From contig OX621256.1 of the NCBI GenBank assembly GCA_951640165.1, positions 9,362,001-9,426,000 of the forward strand: DNA of 64,000 nucleotides, read 5' to 3'. The stretch is from Pseudoips prasinana (taxonomy: Eukaryota > Arthropoda > Insecta > Lepidoptera > Nolidae). Made by a program: the position numbers and the translations under genes. Under the pieces are notes generated by a model. It was not told the origin of the DNA, ran no database searches, and worked only from the letters and a program-made list of their open reading frames with translations. Each line of letters starts with the position of its first letter. The first letter of the stretch is position 1. Below, piece after piece: positions 1 through 11,500 of the stretch.

Positions 1-2574
1 CCTGTATAGTCGTAACAGGCGCTGTCTCATCCAGTGCCACGGCCTCCTGCGCGGCGCGCTGGTTGGCGGCGCGGTCCGCCACGTCGCTGGCTACCGGCGC
101 CGTGGCGCCCACTATAGTACTGATATAACGCGGGTACGTCTAGTACCTGTATAGTCGTAACAGGCGCTGTCTCATCCAGTGCCACGGCCTCCTGCGCGGC
201 GCGCTGGTTGGCGGCGCGGTCCGCCACGTCGCTGGCCACCGGCGCCGTGGCGCCCACTATAGTACTGATATAACGCGGGTACGTCTAGTACCTGTATAGT
301 CGTAACAGGCGCTGTCTCATCCAGTGCCACGGCCTCCTGCGCGGCGCGCTGGTTGGCGGCGCGGTCCGCCACGTCGCTGGCCACCGGCGCCGTGGCGCCC
401 ACTATAGTACTGATATAACGCGGGTACGTCTAGTACCTGTATAGTCGTAACAGGCGCTGTCTCATCCAGTGCCACGGCCTCCTGCGCGGCGCGCTGGTTG
501 GCGGCGCGGTCCGCCACGTCGCTGGCCACCGGCGCCGTGGCGCCCACTATAGTACTGATATAACGCGGGTACGTCTAGTACCTGTATAGTCGTAACAGGC
601 GCTGTCTCATCCAGTGCCACGGCCTCCTGCGCGGCGCGCTGGTTGGCGGCGCGGTCCGCCACGTCGCTGGCCACCGGCGCCGTGGTGCCCACTATAGTAC
701 TGATATAACGCGGGTACGTCTAGTACCTGTATAGTCGTAACAGGCGCTGTCTCATCCAGTGCCACGGCCTCCTGCGCGGCGCGCTGGTTGGCGGCGCGGT
801 CCGCCACGTCGCTGGCCACCGGCGCCGTGGCGCCCACTATAGTACTGATATAACGCGGGTACGTCTAGTACCTGTATAGTCGTAACAGGCGCTGTCTCAT
901 CCAGTGCCACGGCCTCCTGCGCGGCGCGCTGGTTGGCGGCGCGGTCCGCCACGTCGCTGGCCACCGGCGCCGTGGCGCCCACTATAGTACTGATATAACG
1001 CGGGTACGTCTAGTACCTGTATAGTCGTAACAGGCGCTGTCTCATCCAGTGCCACGGCCTCCTGCGCGGCGCGCTGGTTGGCGGCGCGGTCCGCCACGTC
1101 GCTGGCCACCGGCGCCGTGGCGCCCACTATAGTACTGATATAACGCGGGTACGTCTAGTACCTGTATAGTCGTAACAGGCGCTGTCTCATCCAGTGCCAC
1201 GGCCTCCTGCGCGGCGCGCTGGTTGGCGGCGCGGTCCGCCACGTCGCTGGCCACCGGCGCCGTGGCGCCCACTATAGTACTGATATAACGCGGGTACGTC
1301 TAGTACCTGTATAGTCGTAACAGGCGCTGTCTCATCCAGTGCCACGGCCTCCTGCGCGGCGCGCTGGTTGGCGGCGCGGTCCGCCACGTCGCTGGCCACC
1401 GGCGCCGTGGCGCCCACTATAGTACTGATATAACGCGGGTACGTCTAGTACCTGTATAGTCGTAACAGGCGCTGTCTCATCCAGTGCCACGGCCTCCTGC
1501 GCGGCGCGCTGGTTGGCGGCGCGGTCCGCCACGTCGCTGGCCACCGGCGCCGTGGCGCCCACTATAGTACTGATATAACGCGGGTACGTCTAGTACCTGT
1601 ATAGTCGTAACAGGCGCTGTCTCATCCAGTGCCACGGCCTCCTGCGCGGCGCGCTGGTTGGCGGCGCGGTCCGCCACGTCGCTGGCCACCGGCGCCGTGG
1701 CGCCCACTATAGTACTGATATAACGCGGGTACGTCTAGTACCTGTATAGTCGTAACAGGCGCTGTCTCATCCAGTGCCACGGCCTCCTGCGCGGCGCGCT
1801 GGTTGGCGGCGCGGTCCGCCACGTCGCTGGCCACCGGCGCCGTGGCGCCCACTATAGTACTGATATAACGCGGGTACGTCTAGTACCTGTATAGTCGTAA
1901 CAGGCGCTGTCTCATCCAGTGCCACGGCCTCCTGCGCGGCGCGCTGGTTGGCGGCGCGGTCCGCCACGTCGCTGGCCACCGGCGCCGTGGCGCCCACTAT
2001 AGTACTGATATAACGCGGGTACGTCTAGTACCTGTATAGTCGTAACAGGCGCTGTCTCATCCAGTGCCACGGCCTCCTGCGCGGCGCGCTGGTTGGCGGC
2101 GCGGTCCGCCACGTCGCTGGCCACCGGCGCCGTGGCGCCCACTATAGTACTGATATAACGCGGGTACGTCTAGTACCTGTATAGTCGTAACAGGCGCTGT
2201 CTCATCCAGTGCCACGGCCTCCTGCGCGGCGCGCTGGTTGGCGGCGCGGTCCGCCACGTCGCTGGCCACCGGCGCCGTGGCGCCCACTATAGTACTGATA
2301 TAACGCGGGTACGTCTAGTACCTGTATAGTCGTAACAGGCGCTGTCTCATCCAGTGCCACGGCCTCCTGCGCGGCGCGCTGGTTGGCGGCGCGGTCCGCC
2401 ACGTCGCTGGCCACCGGCGCCGTGGCGCCCACTATAGTACTGATATAACGCGGGTACGTCTAGTACCTGTATAGTCGTAACAGGCGCTGTCTCATCCAGT
2501 GCCACGGCCTCCTGCGCGGCGCGCTGGTTGGCGGCGCGGTCCGCCACGTCGCTGGCCACCGGCGCCGTGGCGCC
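1..2574 (-). repeat. 145-bp tandem array made of p47 exon 8 plus 37 nt of intron, at least 17.7 copies
   Basis: The period is exactly 145 bp from position 1 to 2574, open to the left. Each unit, read on the minus strand, is 108 nt (36 codons) of exon 8 followed by 37 nt of intron beginning GTACTAGACG and ending in CAGTACTATAGTG. Only two substitutions were noticed: T at 92 and T at 686. Since 145 is not a multiple of three, read-through meets a stop in the next unit. The row of 76-codon ORFs here is that effect, not a set of genes. Confidence 0.95.
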
Positions 2575-2593
2575 TACAGTGGGCGGCGTCGGA
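2467..2593 (-). CDS. NSFL1C: p47 exon 8 (linker to UBX), the founder copy of the tandem array
   Basis: Acceptor TATTTTCTAG at the right; 127 nt in frame: PTPPTVGATAPVASDVAD, RAANQRAAQEAVALDETAPV, TTIQ. Relatives have LG-STAP...ESEPTTNIQ at the same place, directly before the UBX domain. Donor CAG|GTACTAG at 2466. Only this rightmost copy carries the first 19 nt with the true acceptor; the left-hand copies start at its GGCGCC. Base composition is far GC-richer than the other exons. Confidence 0.88.
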
Positions 2594-5500
2594 CTAGAAA
2601 ATAAACACAATTCAAAAGTTAAACCACAAATTATCTATACATATAATAAAATCGTGTGAAAGTCAAAACTGTACATTGAATATTTTTCAAAAAGGGTACT
2701 TGGGGCATAAAATTTTACGCGGGTAAAACCGCGGGGCACAGCTAATTATATTATAGCATCACTAGCTGTGCCCCGCGGTTTTACCCGCGTTAAATTTTAT
2801 AAATTATCATAGCTCCTCCCCCGTTGATGATAGCGTGATAATATGTAGCCTATATGTTGACCCGACGCCTTAGTAATATTCATTCAAAATTTGCAGAAAA
2901 TCCATGCAGTACTTTTGAGTTTAGCCCGGACATACATACAGACAAACAGACACACAGACAAACATTCTAAAAACTATATTTTTGGCTTCGATATCGATTA
3001 TAGATCACACCCCAAGTATCCTTTAAAACAAAATTATCAATGTACCGTTTAGACTTTCCTACGATTTTATTATATGTATAGATAAGAAATGGCATTATTT
3101 TGGGTCATTCGAGTTTACTCGCATGACATTCGGACTTGCAATAGCACCAGCGAATATTTGAGTTTGGGGAGCAGAAGTGAATTTTATTTATTAACGAAAG
3201 AGGAAACAAAGCAAGAAACTGGGAATAATTCCCATTGGCAGCGAGCTTCGAAGGTGGTTCATGCTTACACACGACGACTCTATTATTGCCACACATCCAT
3301 TCTGATATGACCTTGACAGGCCAGAGTTTGAGTTGGTCGACAGGCCATTTGTTTTCAAGCTCTTGAAATCTTTAAGGCTTAATAATAGCATGTTAATATG
3401 AAACTAAATGGTTAACTTAAATTATTGGTTCCAGTTTCAGATTCAAATTGAATATTCTAGCTGGGAGTTGGATATTTTAGACGATTGTATATTATTACCT
3501 GCCCAACATTTGTCCTTTTCCACTGAAGGCCTGCGATTTGCCAACGTTACGTGGACATTCCTCGTGTCTCCTGTCTTCAAGACTCACTCGAACCTCTCCA
3601 CTGCCGGCCAGCTCAGATGGAATTTCCCTGCAAATAAATATAATACACCCGTTACTTTCACATCAATTTAAATATTAATAAGTTTATGTTATGTAGAAAC
3701 AAATGTCCTTGAATATAACACGGCCTAGCAAGAGAAATTATTCAAATAAAAGTCCAAAACACAAACGGTCGCACTCTGGATCTAATAATCACGAATTCAA
3801 GCAGTTCGTTTTCAGTTCACTGCAGTTCTACACCCTTAGTTAAGCAAGATATCCATCACCGTCCATTACATATTATCTCCTTAAAAATAAATTCACAAAA
3901 ACCACCAAAAGTTAATAAATCACCTACTTTAAATTTCATGAAAGCAGACTATGTTAAAATCAATGAACAATTAGAAACGATTGATTGGCATGACCATTTT
4001 AAACCTAGTCAGACTGTTGATGAAACTGTCGACACTTTTAATGCCTTACTCACCCCAATAATTGTCAACAATACACCGAAACGGCATAGTACCAGAAATC
4101 ACTATCCCGTCTGGTTCAGCCGCCCGTTAATTAATGCTCTTAAAGAAAAAGCTAAATTTCATAGTAGATACAAAAAGTATTCAAACCCGAGAGATTACAT
4201 TACTTATCAAATGTTACGTAATAGATGCGATATAATGTTGCTTGAATGTTTAAATAAAGTTAAAACTGAAACAAAAAGTCAAATCAAGAAAGATCCTAAA
4301 TATTTCTAGACTTATATCAAATCATTAAGATCCAATAGCAGTGATATTCCTGATGAAATGTTTTTAAGGACCAAAAACGTCCAAGGTGGGCAAGATATGT
4401 GACCTTTTTTCGGAATACTTTCACACGACATTTAGTAATGAAATTGCCGTAACCACTATGCTCAATGACGAGACAACAAATCGAGAGACACTCAATTCAT
4501 GCCACCTTTCGAAGAAGGATATTTTGAGTTCCCTCCAATCGATAAAATCCGATAAAGGTCCAGGGCCAGATTGTATCCCACCAGTATTCTTAAAAAAGTG
4601 CTCATCCCAGCTTGTTAACCCATTACACATTATATTTAACAAATCTCTCTCGTGTGGAAATTTCCCTTCTAAATGGAAACTGGCGCACATCGCGCCTATA
4701 CATAAAAAGGGCGATCCAGACGACATCTCCAACTACAGGCCTATCTCGATTCTGTCAGCTATAGGGAAGGTATTCGAACTAATGGTACAAAGGAAAATCC
4801 AGTTCCACTTAAAGCCTTTGTTTGATAGAAACCAACATGGGTTCTTGTCAGGTAGATCGACCACATCAAACCTTCTCAACTACGTAAGTGATATCTATGA
4901 AGCGATACAAAATAAAACCGAGGTCCATGCAATCTATACAGACTTTTCCAAGGCGTTCGATGTGGTAAATCACGCCCTTCTTATTCAGAAGTTGGGTCAT
5001 GCAGGAATATGTGGCTCTTTGTTAAGATGGTGTGAGTCATATCTTCGTAACAGATCGCAAATCGTTAAGATTCGAGGGTACAAATCGGCCACCAAAATGA
5101 TACCATCAGGAGTACCACAAGGCTCGCACCTAGGGCCTCTTTTCTTCTTGGTCTTTGTTAACGATTTGTGTTCCTCCGTAACATGCAATTATCAAATGTT
5201 CGCCCCATTGATTGACTGCCCCACTTTACTGAGCAAACTAACTAACTAATTGATATTCCACGATCTAGCAGTCGACTCAAAAACAGAAAAATGTTCAGTC
5301 TTCCTTGTTGTCGTACTAATTATAGTCAACATTCGCCAATGTACCGCATGTGCTCGTCTTACAACAAAATATGTTATACAAAATACAAAAATATTTATTT
5401 GCATAAATGTGGTGTACATACAAATAGATGACAAAATTTTCATGGTATCACACATTTACCATCTTTATATCATGGCATACAAATATCAAACTTAATATTA

Positions 5501-8500
5501 AAAATAATAGAAAATCTACCTACATGATAACAGTGATCAATATTACAAAACAAATAATTATTATTAAACCTTACATTTAAAGTATTCGTCTACATTATAG
5601 ACGAATATAAATATGATGTAGATATTTTCAATGTATCCATTCAATCCATAAAACGCCATTTTCTGAGCCCACAAAACATAAATTCAGTATCATAATTATT
5701 TGAATTTAGTTAAGTTAAGTTTAGTTTATTTTTTTTCTCTTAGTTTAATTTGTAATGTATAATATTTGCATGCTGTGTTTACTTCAAGAAGGTCGTTCAC
5801 TAAGCTTTTTTCAAGATTTTATATTTATCTTTTTATTTAATATTGTGTACGGCCAGTTTAGTAAACCAAATAAAAAAAAATACAAAACTAAAATGTAGTG
5901 TTAATATGTAATGGTCGGTGGAGATCTGAAACACGTGTTGGGTATCGTACCGGCGCATGTAATTTTCATTTTTATATCGTACTTCTTGCGTGTGCATTAT
6001 TTTTGAGGGCGGGAAGGGGGTGCGCACTAGGGAATCTAATCCCTGTGTTGCGGTGTACTTCACAAATTACAACTACTAAACTACAAAATAATAGGCGGAC
6101 ACAAATTACATCCAGACTCTAAATTATAATTATTGTCCGGCACGCGAATCGAACCCGGGACACAAAGCGGCGAGGCTTTAATACTCTAATTTGATTGCTT
6201 CTAGTTTTAGTGAATATTCGGTATATTATAGAACAAACTAGTGCCCCGCGGTTTACTCGCTTAAACTTTATAGATGTCTATGTGTTAATCCAGGGTGCCA
6301 GCCAACTCCATACCAAATTTTATTAAAATCGCTCCAGCCGTTTAGACGTGTAGAAGTAACAAACATACACACTCACAAACTTTCGCCTTTATAATATTAG
6401 TGTGATAGCTCACCCTCGACGTATGCAGTTTAGGAATTCCGCGTGACTAGGGTCCGTGTATTGGCGGAGCGGCCCCGAGTCCACAGAGAAGCCTTCGCGG
6501 TACAGCCTGAGGCGGATTGAGCGCGGCTGACTGGACTGAAACAACAATATCGTTTAGTAAAAGGTGTAATGGTACAACCGGAAGGGGAAGACCTCGTCGA
6601 TAGAGATGTAAAATGACTGAATATGACTAGTCACAATTGTCATAAACCTTAAATGACCGGTCAGTTACTGTCAAATTCAGTCAATTCAGTCTATTCTAGA
6701 CTACCACTCAATTATTTATTTATTTAGGTACCCAATTTATATGCAAGTTTAAATGAAGCAACGTTTTATTTTCTATTATATCATGAGAGGATAAGACGCC
6801 ATCAAAGTCACTGCGCGAGGCGATGCGACGTTACCATTTTGTCTTAAATGCATGCATGATTAGAAATGTAAAATGATTAACACTATATAATAATACTCTA
6901 ATTCATAAAAACCACTTTTTTGTTTCAATTTAGAAGTTGTAGACTTTTATCAACAACATGACATCATCATCATGACAACGACAAAAACTTAAAAGGTACA
7001 AAAATATTACTGAAATCAAATTGACTGAAAATGACTATTTTTAACAGTTAATGACCATTTTTGACGAATTTGACCATAAATGACAGTCAGTCTAATTCAG
7101 TCACTTTAGTCATTTTCAACACTACTCGTCGAACATTCTCTGATCAAATCGGAGACGTTCTCAAGAAAGTTCAGGTCAGAAGTACCCTAAACCGGCGAGC
7201 GTGTATGAATAATATAATGTCAGTAAACGAAACGAAAGATAAGTGCAAGGATCGTGACAAATGGAAGTCCGTTGTGTCTGCCTACCCCTCTGGGACACAA
7301 GCGTAAGTCTTTGAATGTATGTATGTAATAGTCGTGTGAACCATTCAGACAAGACATAGTAATTTATATCTAAAACTTAGATTATTAAACCTATATATAA
7401 GCTTGACAATAACCTTTTCACGCTTGGCTACGGCCCGTGTGGTGATTAACAAACCCCTCCGGGAAGTGAGACATTAAAGAAAATCAAATAATAATAATAT
7501 CTAGGGACTAGGGTTGTAACGGATCTTCGCCTCCGCTTCCGTTACTGCGGAAGTTCCGCATGAAATCGTACCTTCGCCTCCGCCTCCGCTGTTTTTTGGC
7601 GGAGTTATAACGGAGGTTTATTTACGGCATAATCATATATCTCTGCATCACCCAAAGGTCGACTGGCAGAGAATGCCTTTGACATCAATTCCACCTTTGT
7701 CATCATCATCATATCAGCCGAATGACGCCCACTGCTGGACAGTTAGTCATCACTGGCAACACACACTGGTTGAAGACTTTCGACTTGAGACACGGTATTT
7801 GGGTCGAGAAGATATGAAGTAGCTTCCCGAACGCTGCCCAGCCGAGTTGGATTCTATGATTTACCTCCTTTTCGAAGTTGGACCTACCTAGTTGGATGAT
7901 CTGTCCTAGGTAAATAATATAGTTCTCTACAACTTCGAGTGCAGTCTCCAACCTTAAGTAGAGTGGGTGCAACATGGATGTTCGACATCATTTTCGTCTT
8001 ATCCATGTTAATTTTAAGACCCACTTGTTGAGAGACTATCCTGAGGCCATTGAGAATTGTACCTTCTAGGGTCTCAGCCATGACTACTATATTGTCGGAA
8101 AATCGACGGTGGGTGATGTACTCGTCATTGACATGGATGCCACATCCTTCCCAGTCCAAAAGCTTGAAGACATCTTCCAATGCAGCAGTGAACAGTTTCA
8201 GAGATATAACATCTGCCTGTCTCACACCTCGCTGCAAGTGGATAGGTTCCCAGTTCCGGTCCGGGAGTCGCACTGACATAGTGGCGTTTTCATATAAACA
8301 CTTTAACACCTCGATATACCGGTAGTCGATTTGGCATTTTTGGAGAGACCTCAGTACGACCCAGGTTCTGATCGAATCAAAGACTTTTTCATAGTCCACA
8401 AACACTAAGCATAATGGCTGGTTATACTCTTCAGTCCTATTTATGTGGTCTATGGTACTAAAGCCTTTATGGAATCCGGCTTGTTCGGGAGGCTGGAAGT

Positions 8501-11500
8501 CGTCAAACCTGCGTGCGAACCGATTCGTAATGACTCTCGAAAACAACTTGTAAACATGGCTCAGCATTGTGATGGGTCTGTAATTCTTCAAGAGGGTTTT
8601 TTCGCCTTTTTTGAAAAAGAGTACCGCCACACCTCTGTGCCATACTTGTGGTGTTTGACCATCTAGTATGACGGAGTTCAATAACTTCTGAAGGGCCCGT
8701 AGAAGAGCTAGAAGCTGTTGCTGTAACTCCATCATCACCAGGCGCCTTGTTGTTCTTAAGCTGTTTGAGAGGCATTCTTATCTCGCACATGCTGACGTCC
8801 GGGATGTCTTCGGTGAAGTCTCGGGTTAGTCGTGCTCTGGGATCTGAGGCACAACTATCGACAGGTGACTGGGTTCTATTGTACAGCTGTCCATAGAACC
8901 TCTCGATCTCTCCCGGCAACTCAGGTCTAGACGTGACGATTCTGCCATCCTCAGTCTTCAGCTTCGTCAGTTGGCTCTGTTCAACAGACAGTTCTTAATA
9001 TGATAGCTTCTTAATACATTTTGTATTAATTGGGCGCGTGTCGTGAGTCAAAGATGTCTAGATCTGTCTGTTGAGCTGCCGGTATCTGGTAGCATCATCA
9101 GAGGATGTCAAAACCATTTTCCGTCTTTCTTCCTTTAGCTGCAGGGTTTAGTCAGAGATATTTTTGGTTCTGTTTGTACGGTGGGCCTTAAAGACCCAGC
9201 CGTATGGACAGCTTCTACGAACCTGTCGTGGTATGACTCCACTCGGTTTTGCAGTTTGAGCTGAAAGGGTTCCGGGGTTTCGACGTGGATGGGCAAAGGT
9301 CGGAGCATAGACTTTATCAGTCGGGACCTCTAGAGCTTTACATTGGACATTAAGGTTCAATGAGCCCCGCCTGTGATCGCTCCCGCTTTTAACCGTATTG
9401 ATCACAAAGACGTCATTGAACATCTGTTTTATCGTCGACAAAATAAAGTCAATCTCGTTTTTTGTTTTACCTTATCCAGGTCCATTTGCGGTTATCCGGC
9501 TTCTTGAAAAAGGAGTTCATCATAAAGCGTCCCTCCTTCTCTATGAATTCAAATTGAAATTGCCCCACTTTCAGCTCATTCTTCATTTATTAAGATTAAA
9601 AAAATATTAATATTACTCATAAAATACTATTTTTTCACATCCACTTTCACCTTCGCATTCGCATCCGTTAACCTCCGCATCCGCGGAGGTGAAATCCGTC
9701 ACCTTCGCATCCGCCTCCGCTAAGAGGCCTCCGTTACAACCCTATCAGGGACTATCACACAGATCATCCTAGTCCCAAACTAAGCAAAGCTTATACTATG
9801 GGTACTAGGCGACGATAAACGTACTTATATAGATACATAAATACATAGAAAACCTCCATGATTCAGTAACAAATATTCCTGCTCATCACACAAATATTTG
9901 TCCTTACCAGCTTCGTAGGCAGGAGCACTACCAACTAGGCTACGGTCACAGAATAAAAAGTACTTACGTACAGAAGCGGCTCTTCGCGGAACAATTTATA
10001 GAAATAGCGACTCCTGCTACTAAGCAACTAAGTGCAATTCAGCTTGCGTATGCAAGCTGAATTGCAATGGCTCAGTGCCTACCGCGATATTCACCTAAAC
10101 GCTGCCGCTCTCTTCTAACGCATTACACTGTCGCTGTAGGACACGGAATGTCCTGGCGTAGGGTTGCCGGCTTACCGCTGTTACTGTGATACCTATTCAT
10201 CGTCTATTTACTTATTAACCACATAATCTATCTTATGTTTGATGCGTATGATTACACGGTAAATTTTTACAAATATGATATTTTTGTTAGGTTATTTAAG
10301 CTGGCTCGACGAACTTTACTATACTAATTCATAAATATCTCCTAAACGCGTGGACCGGTTGACATGACTCAAACGGATAAAATGGTTTTAGACCTAGATC
10401 TTTTATTTGACACCAAAATCGTTAAGATATCTCAACGAACAAAAAAACACATTTTCAAGTTGCTCTCGTAATTATCTTACATGTATGAAACTCATACCAA
10501 TTCTTTTAAAAACTAACTTGGTCAACAAAAACGTTAAAACTAGAGTCTATACGACTGAAAACACATTATTTGGAATCTAATTATAAGTAATCAACACCCA
10601 CAAAATCCCTACTTTGGTATTTAAAATAATAATTTGAACTAACCTTTCCGCAACTGTAGGTAATGTAAAAACTGCTAAAACCTTTTCCCCTTTGTTCGAC
10701 AAACATCCAAATGAACAATACCTAGCACCAGATTTATGATGATGAGACATTTTTGTTGTTCAATATTTATAGTATTAAGTAGAGAGCTGCCAGTACTTTT
10801 TAATCCGTGGCGTATGGCGCTGCGCGCGAGCGGTCGGCGACAGTCCTCTGGGCTACGCCACTGCCAAGGCGCGCGAAAAATATCACCGTAGGTATGGCCG
10901 AGTGAAGGGGCCCTGCTACGGTGACTGTCTTAAACTTAGATAATTAAACCTATATATAAGCTTGACAACAACTTAATATAAGCTAGCTATATCATAGTCA
11001 TAAATTAAAAGTTATATCTAATTTTTTAATACACTCCATGTACTTAAATAGCTAAATGTACCTAGAAATAATCATGCTTACTTAATTATACTACAAACAT
11101 GTTCTGACTTCTTACAAACGATATTTTAAAGTCTGAATAAAAACCTTTTTTATTTTAAGTACAAACCGTTCATTTTTGTAGTCAAAGTACATTACAAAAA
11201 TATTTCTTCTTATTTCCTAGCTGTATGATCATCATTACAGCTTAAAAAAGTCCACTGCCGAACAAGCCTCCCCCAAGAATTATCTAGGGGCGATATGCCA
11301 TAATCGCCACGCAGACGGGTTGGCAATCGCAGTGAGACTACTTAGTTCTGAGTACTACTTAGTACTCAGAACTAACTTGACTGCCTCGTTGGTCTAGCGG
11401 TAGCGTGTTCATCCGCAGAAAAAGAGGTCCTGGGTTCAAATCCCGGGTCGGGCCAAAAGTCTTTTTGGGACTTCTCTGTAAAAAGAAAAATTTCTCAGCA

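Noticed and set aside
27..2610. Seventeen overlapping 76-87 codon minus-strand ORFs
   Set aside because: They are frame-shifted read-through of the 145-bp array; only the exon 8 part of the last one is real coding sequence.
11380..11452. tRNA gene on the plus strand
   Set aside because: A and B boxes are present but the sequence continues into a SINE body that recurs elsewhere.
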